A DNA stretch of 64,000 nt from Rhizobium leguminosarum bv. trifolii WSM1325 (GCA_000023185.1 CP001622.1:3038001-3102000), one strand, 5' to 3'; positions 26,464 through 34,968 are shown, counted from the first letter of the stretch. Made by a program: numbers and translations. Notes: generated by a model from the sequence alone, not told the origin.

Positions 26464-27442
26464 AAGGCACCAGCACCACCTTGCCGACCGCCCGCCGATC
26501 TTCGATGGCGCGATGCGCTTCCGCCGCTTGATGCAGTGGGAAACGACCGCCGTCGATAACCGTCAGGGCGCCCGTCGCGGCAAGCTCGAAGAGCGCTGCA
26601 AGATCCTCACGCACCCCCTGAGGCGTCAGCAGCGCCAACAACGAAAATCCCTTGATCGACTGGTTGTGATCAAGCATGCCCTCGACATCTGCGGCCCCGA
26701 GCCCGAACCGCCCCATCGCCGCCAGCACCAGTTCCCCGCAAGGCGCCAGCGCATCGAGCGCCGCCCTTGAAAACGCGCCGCCGACGGTTTCATAGATGAC
26801 ATCCGCGCCGGGCCCTCCGGTCACCCTCTTGACATCCTCCTGCCAGCCGGGCGCCGTATAATCGACCGCATGATCGGCGCCAAGCGACAGGGAAAGCGCC
26901 CTCTTCTCGTCACTGCTCGCCGCCGCGATCACCATCTTCGTCCCGTCGCGCCTCGCCAGCTGCAGGAGGAGCGAACCGACACCGCCGGCTGCCGCATTGA
27001 CGAGAACGTTTTTGCCTTTCACTGGACTGCGGCGTAGGAGGTGCAGCGCCGTCAACCCCTGCACCATCAGCGCGGCGGCCGCCTCGAAAGAAACCGCACC
27101 GGGCAGTTGCACCACCGCCCCGCCATCGACCGCAACGAACTCGGCATAACCGCCCGAACCGCGCCCCATCGCAAAGAGAGGAACGGCAACGCGCGTACCA
27201 ATGAGCGAGCGGTCGGCACCAGGCCCTGCTCGCTCGATCGTACCCGCGACCTCGACACCGGGAAACATCGGCAGGTCGGGCGTCACGGCATAGCGGTCGG
27301 CCCGCATCAACACCTCGAAGAAGTTGACGCCCGCCGCGTGGACGCGGACAAGCACCTCGTCCGGTCCCGGCTCGGGGACCGGCAGTTCCACGAGCTCGAG
27401 GACATCTGGCGGACCGAAGCGATTGAATTGGACGGCTTTCAT
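26462..27442 (-). CDS. NADPH:quinone oxidoreductase (zinc-less medium-chain dehydrogenase)
   Basis: 326 residues. Typical segments are MKAVQFNRFGPPDVLELVELPVPEPGPDEVLVRVHAAGVNFFEVLMRAD, the dinucleotide-binding VLVNAAAGGVGSLLLQLARRDG and GADHAVDYTAPGW. The catalytic zinc-binding Cys of alcohol dehydrogenases is absent, as in QOR/zeta-crystallin enzymes. It is divergent from an HxlR-type regulator 101 bases away, a pairing that usually means direct control. Its stop codon overlaps the end of the 271-bp repeat. Confidence 0.92.
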   Translation of the reverse strand: MKAVQFNRFGPPDVLELVELPVPEPGPDEVLVRVHAAGVNFFEVLMRADRYAVTPDLPMFPGVEVAGTIERAGPGADRSLIGTRVAVPLFAMGRGSGGYAEFVAVDGGAVVQLPGAVSFEAAAALMVQGLTALHLLRRSPVKGKNVLVNAAAGGVGSLLLQLARRDGTKMVIAAASSDEKRALSLSLGADHAVDYTAPGWQEDVKRVTGGPGADVIYETVGGAFSRAALDALAPCGELVLAAMGRFGLGAADVEGMLDHNQSIKGFSLLALLTPQGVREDLAALFELAATGALTVIDGGRFPLHQAAEAHRAIEDRRAVGKVVLVP

Positions 27443-27543
27443 GGCAGGTGAACCTCACGTCTGATTGGCGTGGGGCAGGTTTAGCAATAGAACATCAGAT
27501 GAAAATACACACTCTTTCGTGCCCTACCCACCAGGAGGTGACC

Positions 27544-27957
27544 ATGGCTGAGCCGATGAAAAGACTCCCCGAGCTGCCCGTCGAACGCGCGCTGAAGGTG
27601 ATCTCGGGGCGCTGGAAGCCGGTCATCCTCTATTACGTCTTCTCCGGCCCGAAGCGTCTGTCGGAGCTGAAACGGATGATGCCCGCCATTACCCAGAAGG
27701 TGCTGATCCAGCAACTGCGCGAGATGGAGGAGCACGGGCTGGTCGCCCGCCAGATCTTCGCTGAAGTCCCCGTCCGCGTCGAATACAGCGCGACCGAACT
27801 CGGCCTCGGCCTCGAACCGGTGCTGCTGGCGCTCTGCCAATGGGGTCAGCGCCATGCCGAGGCGCGAAACGAAGCCGCCGATATCGCCGACTGCATCGTC
27901 AGGCCGCGCCGCGCTACAGCGCAGCGCGTCTTTTCAGACGCGCATAAGGCGCTGTAA
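27544..27957 (+). CDS. HxlR-family transcriptional regulator
   Basis: 137 residues from the ATG at 27544, which has a strong AGGAGGTG site. The winged helix is clear: ALKVISGRWKPVILYYVFSGPKRLSELKRMMPAITQKVLIQQLREMEEHGLVARQIFAEVPVRVEYSATELG. The N-terminal Cys found in redox-sensing family members (usually CPVERAL) is Leu here (LPVERAL). The C-terminal RRATAQRVFSDAHKAL and the TAA stop are encoded by a RIME-like repeat. It probably represses the divergent quinone oxidoreductase. Confidence 0.9.
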   Translation: MAEPMKRLPELPVERALKVISGRWKPVILYYVFSGPKRLSELKRMMPAITQKVLIQQLREMEEHGLVARQIFAEVPVRVEYSATELGLGLEPVLLALCQWGQRHAEARNEAADIADCIVRPRRATAQRVFSDAHKAL

Positions 27958-28017
27958 CACTTTGAATTGCTACATAATTTTATCCTTAAATCGATTCCGA
28001 TTTAAGGAATTATGCAG
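27916..28017 (+). repeat. RIME-like two-hairpin repeat, copy 2
   Basis: Hairpin 1 (ACAGCG...CGCTGT, inner GCGCGTC/GACGCGC) at 27916-27955 and hairpin 2 (TACATAATT...AATTATGCAG) at about 27971-28017. It is nearly identical to copy 1 and again begins inside the preceding coding frame. It lies between hxlR-like and leuA, which converge. Confidence 0.8.
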
Positions 28018-28057
28018 TAGAGCGGTCTCGGCCTGAGACCTAACCGACAAAGGCCGA

Positions 28058-29809
28058 TTAGGCTTTGCCGGCCTTCACGTCGAGGACGCGGTTGGCGGCC
28101 GAGACGATCGCTTCCAGCGACGCCGCGACGATGTTGGTATTGATGCCGGCGCCGAAGAGCTTGCCGCCGGGATAGGAGATCTCGACATAGGAGATCGCCG
28201 CTGCGTTCGAGCCATGCTGGAGCGAATGCTCGGAATAGTCCTCGACCGACATGTCGACGCCGAGATAATGCGACAGCGCATTGATGAAGCCGTCGATCGG
28301 ACCGTTGCCGCGCCCTTCGATGCGCTTGATCTCCCCATTGTCGGTGATCTCGGCTGCGACGATCCGCTGGCCCTTGTGCTCGGTGTCGGGATAGGTGTGA
28401 TGGTCGACGAAGCGCAGCCGGCCTTCCGGCTGCGTCACGTAGCGCTCGATGAAGCGGTCGTAGATGCGCCGGGACGGAAGCTCTTTGCCCTCGACGTCGG
28501 TGATGCGCTGGATGTCCTCGCGGAATTCCACTTGCAGGTTGCGCGGCAGGTTCAGCCCGTAATCCTGCTGCAGGATATAGGCGATACCGCCCTTGCCAGA
28601 CTGAGAGTTGATGCGGATGATCGCCTCGTAGGAACGACCGACATCGCGCGGGTCGATCGGCAGGTATGGGACTTCCCACATCGGATGATTGGCGACCTGC
28701 GCTGCCTTCATACCCTTGTTGATCGCGTCCTGATGCGAGCCGGAGAAGGCGGTGTAGACCAATTCTCCGACGTAAGGATGGCGCTCGCCGATCGCCATCT
28801 GGTTCGAATATTCGAACACTTCCTTGATGCGTTCGATATTCGAGCAGTCGATCTCGGGATCGACGCCTTGCGTGAACATGTTCAGCGCCATCGTCACCAT
28901 GTCGACATTGCCGGTACGCTCGCCATTGCCGAACAGCGTGCCTTCGACGCGGTCGGCACCTGCCAGCAGTGCCAGTTCGGCAGCGGCAATGCCGGTGCCG
29001 CGGTCGTTATGCGGATGCAGCGAAACGATCAGGTTCTCGCGATTGTCGAGGTTGCGGCACATCCATTCGATCTGGTCGGCATAGACGTTCGGCGTCGCCA
29101 TCTCGACGGTGGACGGCAGGTTGATGATCAGCTTGTTATCGGGCGCCGGCTTGACGACCTCGATGACGGCGTTGCAGATCTCCAGCGCCACATCGAGTTC
29201 CGTGCCGGTAAAGCTCTCCGGGGAATATTCGAAACGATAACCGCCGCCGGCCTTCGTGGCCATATCGGTGATCATCTTGGCGGCATCGACGGCGATCTGC
29301 TTGATGCCCTGCACATCCTTGGCGAAGACGACGCGGCGCTGCAACTCGCTGGTGGAGTTGTAGAAATGCACGATCGGCCGGTTTGCGCCTTCCAGCGCTT
29401 CGAAGGTGCGGGTGATGAGTTCCGGGCGGCACTGCACCAATACCTGCAGGGAGACGTCGTCGGGCACATTGCCCTCCTCCACGCACCAACGGGCGAAGTC
29501 GAAATCGGTCTGTGAAGCCGAGGGGAAACCGATCTCGATTTCCTTGAAGCCCATCTCGATCAACAGCTGGAACATGCGCGCCTTGCGATCGTGGCCCATC
29601 GGGTCGACGAGTGCCTGGTTGCCGTCGCGCAGGTCGACCGAGCACCAGACCGGTGCCTTGGTAATGGTCTTCGTCGGCCATGTGCGGTCGGGAATGTTCA
29701 CCTGCGGATAGGCCCGGTATTTTGCCGCGGCATCGGGCATGCCTTTTGCGGAATTCGTTCCGCTCTTTGAGGCCGCTTTATTCTCGGAGGATTGCGTCTT
29801 CGCGTCCAT
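28058..29809 (-). CDS. leuA: 2-isopropylmalate synthase
   Basis: 583 residues from the ATG at 29809, with GAGGAGA seven bases upstream. The catalytic TIM barrel includes VDLRDGNQALVDPM (metal and substrate-binding Arg-Asp) and VSLHPHNDRGTG (His-x-His-type metal ligands), followed by the LeuA dimer/regulatory domain in the last 150 residues. It condenses acetyl-CoA with 2-oxoisovalerate in the first committed step of leucine synthesis. The sequence is the longer type of enzyme with an N-terminal Ser/Ala/Lys-rich extension of about 30 residues. A leucine-rich leader peptide lies upstream, pointing to attenuation. Confidence 0.96.
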   Translation of the reverse strand: MDAKTQSSENKAASKSGTNSAKGMPDAAAKYRAYPQVNIPDRTWPTKTITKAPVWCSVDLRDGNQALVDPMGHDRKARMFQLLIEMGFKEIEIGFPSASQTDFDFARWCVEEGNVPDDVSLQVLVQCRPELITRTFEALEGANRPIVHFYNSTSELQRRVVFAKDVQGIKQIAVDAAKMITDMATKAGGGYRFEYSPESFTGTELDVALEICNAVIEVVKPAPDNKLIINLPSTVEMATPNVYADQIEWMCRNLDNRENLIVSLHPHNDRGTGIAAAELALLAGADRVEGTLFGNGERTGNVDMVTMALNMFTQGVDPEIDCSNIERIKEVFEYSNQMAIGERHPYVGELVYTAFSGSHQDAINKGMKAAQVANHPMWEVPYLPIDPRDVGRSYEAIIRINSQSGKGGIAYILQQDYGLNLPRNLQVEFREDIQRITDVEGKELPSRRIYDRFIERYVTQPEGRLRFVDHHTYPDTEHKGQRIVAAEITDNGEIKRIEGRGNGPIDGFINALSHYLGVDMSVEDYSEHSLQHGSNAAAISYVEISYPGGKLFGAGINTNIVAASLEAIVSAANRVLDVKAGKA

Positions 29810-29921
29810 CGTATCGTCTCCTCGTCCCGGCATTTGCCCGCTCTTAGCCGATCACGTCGGGCTTGGCGATAAACAAATGCGGACCTTGTCGGTCGTTAGG
29901 TCAATTTTGAAAGTGAGTCGC

Positions 29922-29965
29922 GAGGAGCGATGGCCGGGCGGGCTTTCGGCCGCCGGGCGCTCCTC
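29922..29965 (-). promoter_or_regulatory. GC-rich hairpin after the leuA leader peptide
   Basis: GAGGAGCG (29922-29929) pairs with CGCTCCTC (29958-29965), and the inner CCGGGCGG/CCGCCGG extends the stem with one bulge. It overlaps the leader-peptide stop codon and precedes leuA by 113 bases. The following sequence has no long T-run, so it may be an attenuator of non-standard form or a pause hairpin. Confidence 0.55.
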
Positions 29966-30089
29966 AAAGGACCCGACAACCGCGCGTAAGGCCGAGGAGA
30001 AGAAGCGAGGTCAGGGCGCGCGTATTGTCACGCAGGGCAATGCGGCCGCGTGCAATCGTGTCAGAAATTCTGGCGCCAGTGGTCTTCAT
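29964..30089 (-). CDS. Putative leuA leader peptide
   Basis: 41 residues, MKTTGARISDTIARGR... with SLLLLGL near the end (codons CTT CTT CTC CTC, then GGC CTT). The run of leucine codons immediately before a strong hairpin and a leucine biosynthetic gene is the standard layout of ribosome-mediated attenuation. No ribosome site precedes the ATG; instead a promoter places the transcript start at or next to it. The N-terminal half is long for a leader peptide, so an internal start cannot be excluded. Confidence 0.6.
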   Translation of the reverse strand: MKTTGARISDTIARGRIALRDNTRALTSLLLLGLTRGCRVL

Positions 30090-30096
30090 GAGCGCG

Positions 30097-30125
30097 CTTA
30101 TAGCCTCGGACGGTAGAGCTGGCAA
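30097..30125 (-). promoter_or_regulatory. Candidate sigma-70 promoter of leuA
   Basis: TTGCCA (30120-30125), a 17-base spacer and TATAAG (30097-30102) fit the rhizobial CTTGAC-N17-CTATAT consensus. The A of the leader ATG (30089) is eight bases after the -10 box, where transcription would start. Confidence 0.5.
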
Positions 30126-30238
30126 GTCCTTGCCCGGCTTTTGATCGCCGCCAACATTCGACCAACTGCCCATCTATTGCCGGCGGAGTTGCTTGAAAGC
30201 GCCAGGATCCGGCATTTGAAGGGCAGAACGACCTTCCG

Positions 30239-31468
30239 TTACCTCGACTGAGCTCGGTCTTTCCAAAGCCTCACCAGCCGCGACAGCGCCAGCATCAGCC
30301 CACCCGCGAGCAGGCCCCAGAAGGCGCCGGAAATACCGCCGAAGGAAACGCCGGAGGCGGTGACGAGGAAGGTGATTGCCGCCGCCTCACGTGAGTCCGG
30401 CGCCTGGAAGGCCGACATTGCCGAGGACGAGAAGGCGCCGACCAGCGCCAGGCCGGCCACCGCCTCGATCAGGATGGAAGGCGCAAGGGCGACGAAGGCC
30501 GTCACCGCGCCGGCGAGCAGCCCGAGAATGATATAGCCGACACCGGCGATGAGTGACGCCCAATAGCGCCGCTTCGGATCGGCATGGGCGTCCTGTCCGG
30601 CGCACATCGCCGCGGTGATGGCCGCCAGATTAACGGCGTGGCCGCCGAACGGCGCCGACAGCAGCGAGAAGAAGCCGGTGACGGCAAAGAGCGGGCCGGG
30701 CTTCGGATCGTAATGGTTGACCTTCAGCACCGCGATACCCGGAATGTTCTGCGAGGCCATGGTGACGATGAAGAGCGGCAGCGCGATCGAGATGAGGCCG
30801 GCAAGATTGAACACCGGTCGGACGATTTCCGCCGTTGGCACCAGTGATTGTTCCAGCGAGCCGAGCGCACCGTCAGGGATATCGACGCCGAAGGCGAGCA
30901 CCAGCACGAAGGCCGCGAGTGCTGCCGGCACCGCCCAAAGCCGCTTGAAGGCGCCGACGACGATCCAAGCGACGACGATCGGCAGGCCGAACAGCGGATT
31001 GAAGCCGATCGCCTTTACCGGCGCGAAGCAGAGGCCGATCAGCACGCCGGCGAGCATTGCATTGCCGAGTGGTGCCGGAATGGCGGCAACCGCTCGCCCG
31101 AGCGGCTTGAACAGTCCCGCAAGGATAATCAGCGCAGCACAGATCAGGAATGCCCCGACCGCCGCATTGAAGCCGCCCTCGATCGCCCCGGTGCTTGCCA
31201 GCAGTGCGGCACCCGGTGTCGACCAGGCGATGCTGACCGGCAATCTGGTCACGGCACTCAGCACGATCGCGCAGACGCCCATGGAAATCGACAATGCCAT
31301 CAGCCCGGAAGCCGCCTGTACATCCGTGGCGCCGACCGCCTGCAGCCCGTGCAGTACAACGGCGAAGGAACTGGCGGAACCGACGAAGGCGGTCAGCAGC
31401 CCCATGAACAGGGCTTGGACGGAAAAATCTTTGAGCATGGCGGGACTCGAGCTGCGCGAATGCCGCAT
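30239..31468 (-). CDS. benE: BenE-family transporter
   Basis: About 409 residues from the ATG at 31468, or 399 from MLKDFSVQ at 31438; neither has a strong ribosome site and an extension to 31552 is unlikely. About 12 hydrophobic helices span the protein. Segments such as STPGAALLASTGAIEGGFNAAVGAFLICAAL and SAPFGGHAVNLAAITAAMCAG match the benzoate/H+ symporter BenE family of inner-membrane carriers. Nearby genes give no clue to a benzoate pathway, so the true substrate is unsure. Confidence 0.87.
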   Translation of the reverse strand: MRHSRSSSPAMLKDFSVQALFMGLLTAFVGSASSFAVVLHGLQAVGATDVQAASGLMALSISMGVCAIVLSAVTRLPVSIAWSTPGAALLASTGAIEGGFNAAVGAFLICAALIILAGLFKPLGRAVAAIPAPLGNAMLAGVLIGLCFAPVKAIGFNPLFGLPIVVAWIVVGAFKRLWAVPAALAAFVLVLAFGVDIPDGALGSLEQSLVPTAEIVRPVFNLAGLISIALPLFIVTMASQNIPGIAVLKVNHYDPKPGPLFAVTGFFSLLSAPFGGHAVNLAAITAAMCAGQDAHADPKRRYWASLIAGVGYIILGLLAGAVTAFVALAPSILIEAVAGLALVGAFSSSAMSAFQAPDSREAAAITFLVTASGVSFGGISGAFWGLLAGGLMLALSRLVRLWKDRAQSR

Positions 31469-31559
31469 GGAGCATGATGGTTGCCGCAGGCGCAAGTCTG
31501 GATTCAGTGCTTTCCGTTCAGACCTTGCCGCTAGGAGATCATCTCCGTTCAAGCACTAA

Positions 31560-31602
31560 AGCCTTTCCTGGCCAGATTGCAGCATTCTGACCAGGAAAGG
31601 CT
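31560..31602. repeat. Minimal palindrome related to the 271-bp element
   Basis: AGCCTTTCCTGG and CCAGGAAAGGCT form a perfect 12-base stem around a 19-base loop. The left arm and loop (AGCCTTTCCTGGCCAGATTG...CATTCTG) match the terminal repeat of the element at 26193-26463. It sits upstream of benE. Confidence 0.7.
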
Positions 31603-31610
31603 CTGGCCGA

Positions 31611-31649
31611 AAACAAAACGCCCTCACCTGCGATCGGCAGGCAAGGGCG
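31611..31649 (-). terminator. Intrinsic terminator of the clpP-like gene
   Basis: On the minus strand CGCCCTTGCCTGC (31637-31649) pairs with GCAGGTGAGGGCG (31619-31631) around a five-base loop and is followed by TTTTGTTT. It lies 29 bases after the clpP stop. Confidence 0.85.
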
Positions 31650-31677
31650 GGTTCTTGGCAGCTTTGGCTGAGAAAAC

Positions 31678-32262
31678 TTAGATATCGGCCTGCGACGTCA
31701 CGATCCGTGAAACGAGGCCATACTCCTTCGCCTCTTCGGCCGAAAGCCAGTAGTCGCGATCCGTATCCTTGTCGATCTTGTCGAGCGGCTGGCCGGTGGC
31801 CGCTGCCATGATCCTGTTCAAGCGCTCGTTCATCTTGATGATCTCGCGCGCCTGGATTTCGATGTCGGATGCCATGCCGCGCGTGCCGCCGGAGGGCTGA
31901 TGCAGCAGGAAGCGCGTGTTCGGCAGGCACAGGCGCCGCTCCTTCGGAGTGGCGACATAGATCAGCGCGCCAGCGGAGGCGACCCAACCGGTGCCGATCA
32001 TCCAGACCTTCGGCTTGATGAACTTGATCATGTCATGAATGGAATCGCCGGATTCGACGTGGCCACCGGGCGAATTGACATAGATGCGGATGTCCTCGTC
32101 GCTGGCCGCGGCAAGTGCCACAAGCTGCGAGCAGACCTTCTGCGCCAATTCCTGATTGATCGGTCCGTAGATGAAGATCGAACGCGACTTGAAAAGATTC
32201 GCCTCCGTTTCCTTGCCGAGCGGCAGTTCCTTCGTCTTGTCGTCCTGGTCTTCGTCGTTCAT
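31678..32262 (-). CDS. clpP: ATP-dependent Clp protease proteolytic subunit (ClpP paralogue)
   Basis: 194 residues from the ATG at 32262 with AGAGGT upstream. The catalytic triad is intact: Ser96 in GWVASAGAL, His121 in LLHQPSGG and Asp170 in [17 protein letters not shown], matching the spacing of E. coli ClpP (97/122/171). It lacks a neighbouring clpX or clpA and is one of the several ClpP paralogues found in rhizobia. It forms barrel-shaped cytoplasmic proteases with an AAA+ unfoldase partner encoded elsewhere. Confidence 0.93.
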   Translation of the reverse strand: MNDEDQDDKTKELPLGKETEANLFKSRSIFIYGPINQELAQKVCSQLVALAAASDEDIRIYVNSPGGHVESGDSIHDMIKFIKPKVWMIGTGWVASAGALIYVATPKERRLCLPNTRFLLHQPSGGTRGMASDIEIQAREIIKMNERLNRIMAAATGQPLDKIDKDTDRDYWLSAEEAKEYGLVSRIVTSQADI

Positions 32263-32471
32263 TCGAACCTCTTGGAGATGAATTCGGGTTCCTCGCACAT
32301 AGTGCGACTCAATGCCTAAAACAATGCGAGAAAAACACAAGGCACCGAAGCGATGGAGATATCCTTAAGAAGCCGCGCGCCGTTCTGCAAGCCTTACTGA
32401 ATTGTAACGGCGAAAGGCTTTGAAAAGCCTAAATCGGTTCCTACCTCAACCTCACGCGGCAAACGCCGCCA

Positions 32472-32569
32472 GCGCATAACCCCGAAATCGGAATCGATTG
32501 TCGGAAAGGATTATGCGCAGTTTTAAATTGATAGAGCGTCCTTAGCGCGTCCGACGCGCGGCGCTCTAG
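32472..32569 (-). repeat. RIME-like two-hairpin repeat, copy 3 (reverse orientation)
   Basis: Hairpin 2 (GCGCATAA...TTATGCGC, 32472-32518) comes first and hairpin 1 (AGAGCG...CGCTCT, inner GCGCGTC/GACGCGC, 32533-32567) second, so the repeat is inverted relative to copies 1 and 2. It fills most of the 325-base gap between the divergent clpP and DUF2076 genes and stops 19 bases before the latter, so it may affect its promoter or 5' UTR. Confidence 0.75.
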
Positions 32570-32587
32570 ATCATTAGGAGACAGGAC

Positions 32588-33379
32588 ATGTCACCCGAAG
32601 AACGCCAATTGCTGACCGCCCTCTTCGACCGCGTACGCACCGCCGCGGCCACACCGCGCGACCGCGACGCCGAGGCCCTGATCGACCAGGCGACGCGCGA
32701 ACAACCCTCCGCCACCTATTACCTGGCCCAGGCCGTCATCGTTCAGGAAAAGGGGCTTGAGGCAGCCGCCAACCACATCAAGGAACTCGAAGAGCGTGTC
32801 CGCCAGTTGGAAGCCGGCGAGAGCGAACACCGTCAGGCCGAGCAGGGCGGCGGCTTTCTGAGCTCGATCTTCGGCAACACCCAGACGCAGCAACCGGCGC
32901 CAGTCCCCTCCAATCCTGGCCCCTCCAATCCCGGTCCCTGGGGCCAGCAGTCCCGCGGCTATGACGATTCCCGCGGCTACGAACGCGATGTCCGCCAGCC
33001 GCCGCAACAGCCGACCGGCCCCTGGACCCAGCAGGCCTCTGCGCCGTCTGCCGGCGGCAGCTTCCTGCATGGCGCGCTCGGCACGGCGGCAGGTGTCGCC
33101 GGCGGCATGCTGCTTGCCAACTCGCTGAGCGGCATCTTCGGCAACCACATGTCCTCGCTCGGCTGGGGCTCGCCCTTCGGCGCCAATCCCTTCGGCAATG
33201 CCAGCGCGCCGACCGAAGAAACCGTCATCAACAATTATTACGGCAATGACGACACCCGCCAGGCCGCGGACAACACGGCCGATGACAAGGACAACAGGGC
33301 CGACCTGCAGCAGGCCGATTACGACGACGGCGACGATTCCATCGACGACTCGTCCGGCGACAACGTTACGGATGTTTGA
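32588..33379 (+). CDS. DUF2076 domain protein
   Basis: 263 residues. The N-terminal 90 residues (MSPEERQLLTALFDRVRTAA...LAQAVIVQEKGLEAAANHIKELEERVRQLE) are the helical DUF2076 signature. A Pro/Gln/Gly-rich middle part and a Gly-rich hydrophobic patch (GSFLHGALGTAAGVAGGMLLANSLSGIF) follow, ending in a very acidic tail (DDGDDSIDDSSGDN). It has no signal peptide. This family is common in alphaproteobacteria and its role is unknown. Confidence 0.9.
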   Translation: MSPEERQLLTALFDRVRTAAATPRDRDAEALIDQATREQPSATYYLAQAVIVQEKGLEAAANHIKELEERVRQLEAGESEHRQAEQGGGFLSSIFGNTQTQQPAPVPSNPGPSNPGPWGQQSRGYDDSRGYERDVRQPPQQPTGPWTQQASAPSAGGSFLHGALGTAAGVAGGMLLANSLSGIFGNHMSSLGWGSPFGANPFGNASAPTEETVINNYYGNDDTRQAADNTADDKDNRADLQQADYDDGDDSIDDSSGDNVTDV

Positions 33380-33459
33380 GGTGTAGCGGCCGGAGACGGA
33401 TAGCGATTGCCGCACCGTTGCCCGGCCCTTCGCTCTAGGCTCAGGGCGTTCGCCGCTGC

Positions 33460-33499
33460 AATCGATTCACTGGATCGATTGGTCGGGCTTTGCCCGACC
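33460..33499. terminator. Two adjacent hairpins between DUF2076 and queF
   Basis: AATCGAT...ATCGATT (33460-33480) and GGTCGGG-ctt-t-GCCCGACC type stem (33481-33499) lie between two convergent genes and may terminate both. Neither has a long T-run. Confidence 0.45.
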
Positions 33500-33504
33500 G
33501 CTGC

Positions 33505-33969
33505 TCACCCACGGCCGCGATAGGTGGCAACGCCCTGCTCCGGCAGCCAGACGCCTTCCGGCGGCTTGCCCGTCTGCCAGAAGACGTCGATCGGAATACC
33601 GCCGCGCGGATACCAGTAGGCGCCGATTCTGAGCCACCTGGGATCAAGCAGTTCGACGATGCGCTTGGCGATGTAGACCGAACAATCTTCGTGGAAAGCG
33701 CCGTGATTGCGGAAGGAATGCAGGAAGAGCTTCAGCGACTTCGATTCCACCAGCCATTCGCCCGGAATGTAATCGATGACGATATGGGCGAAATCCGGCT
33801 GCCCGGTCATCGGGCAGAGCGAGGTGAATTCCGGCGCGGTGAAGCGCACGACATAATCGGTGCCGGCATGGTTGGACGGCACTTTTTCAAGCACCGCCTC
33901 CTCAGGCGATTGCGCGGTTTCGGTTTGCTGACCCAGCATCGACAGGCTGGAAACATCTGTATTCGGCAT
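33505..33969 (-). CDS. queF: NADPH-dependent 7-cyano-7-deazaguanine reductase
   Basis: 154 residues from the second of two adjacent ATGs (33969), which is better spaced from AAGGAGG than the first (33972). The catalytic Cys lies in [12 protein letters not shown] and the QueF signature is [21 protein letters not shown]. The enzyme reduces preQ0 to preQ1 in queuosine synthesis, the only known nitrile-to-amine reduction in biology. Its start overlaps the stop of the CDF transporter gene, so the two are coupled although their roles are unrelated. Confidence 0.96.
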   Translation of the reverse strand: MPNTDVSSLSMLGQQTETAQSPEEAVLEKVPSNHAGTDYVVRFTAPEFTSLCPMTGQPDFAHIVIDYIPGEWLVESKSLKLFLHSFRNHGAFHEDCSVYIAKRIVELLDPRWLRIGAYWYPRGGIPIDVFWQTGKPPEGVWLPEQGVATYRGRG

Positions 33970-34883
33970 CATGCCTCCTTGACGACTTTGACGCGGATGC
34001 CGTGAGCCTTCTCGCCCTCCGGCTCCACATGAATTGCGATCGTGGCGCCCTGGTGCACCGCCCTGATGGCATCCTCAAGGCGGTCGCATATATCATGCGC
34101 CTGCCGCACCGACATCCCGCCGGGCACCACCATGTGAAAATCGATGAAGGTGACGGTGCCCGCGCGGCGCGTTTTCAGGTCGTGCACGCCGATCGAGCCC
34201 TCCGCGTGGGCAGCGATCGCCTGTTTGATCGCCTCCTCCTCCTGCGGCTCGACCGCCTGGTCCATCAGCCCGCCGATCGATTGCGAGATCACCTTCCAGC
34301 CCTGATAGAGGATGTTGACGGCAACGAGGATGGCGAGCACCGGGTCGAAGATCGCATACCCCGTCGCCAGCGCCAGCAGCAGGCCAATGAGCACGCCGAC
34401 AGAGGTTACGACATCGGACATGATATGCTGCCCATCCGCCGTCAGCGCTGGCGAGCGATGTCTGCGTCCGGTTCTGATCAGCAAGCGCGCCCAGATCGCA
34501 TTGATGACACCGGCCGCGAAGTTGATCGCAAGGCCGAGCACGGGTGCATCCAGCATGCGTGGCTCGGCGAGATAACCAACCGCCTCGTTGACGATCAGCA
34601 GGGCAGCGACGACGATCAGCGCGCCCTCGGTAACCGCTGACAGATATTCCGCCTTATGATGGCCGAAAGGATGGTCGTGATCGGCCGGCTTTTGCGCATA
34701 GCGAATGACGAAGAATGCGATGAAGGCTGCGACGACGTTGACCGATGATTCGAGCCCGTCCGACAGCAGCGCCACCGACCCGGTGAACCACCAGGCCACC
34801 ATCTTCAGCCCCATGACGCCGAGCGACAGCGGAATCCCCCACATCGCCAACTTGCGAACCGTAAGATCGCCGTTGTCACTCAT
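33969..34883 (-). CDS. Cation diffusion facilitator (CDF) transporter
   Basis: 304 residues from the ATG at 34883, with AGGGGAA upstream. Six helices: the metal-site helices carry [14 protein letters not shown] (D-x-x-x-S/D pattern) and the [12 protein letters not shown] loop, then [23 protein letters not shown]. The cytoplasmic C-terminal domain ends in [11 protein letters not shown]. Such proteins export Zn2+, Fe2+ or Mn2+ out of the cytoplasm by proton exchange. The metal cannot be told from sequence here. Confidence 0.92.
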   Translation of the reverse strand: MSDNGDLTVRKLAMWGIPLSLGVMGLKMVAWWFTGSVALLSDGLESSVNVVAAFIAFFVIRYAQKPADHDHPFGHHKAEYLSAVTEGALIVVAALLIVNEAVGYLAEPRMLDAPVLGLAINFAAGVINAIWARLLIRTGRRHRSPALTADGQHIMSDVVTSVGVLIGLLLALATGYAIFDPVLAILVAVNILYQGWKVISQSIGGLMDQAVEPQEEEAIKQAIAAHAEGSIGVHDLKTRRAGTVTFIDFHMVVPGGMSVRQAHDICDRLEDAIRAVHQGATIAIHVEPEGEKAHGIRVKVVKEA

Positions 34884-34937
34884 ATCGTTCCCCTGCGGTT
34901 GCGAATGAATTGCAGCTTTCAAGCCGTTGAAACGCAA

Positions 34938-34968
34938 AACCGCCCACGCGAATGTCGCGCAGGCGGTT
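34938..34968 (-). terminator. Terminator after the DUF2161 gene
   Basis: On the minus strand AACCGCC (34962-34968) pairs with GGCGGTT (34938-34944), with a GCGCGA/TCGCG inner match, followed by TTGC. It lies 69 bases beyond the stop at 35037 and before the CDF start. Confidence 0.6.
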
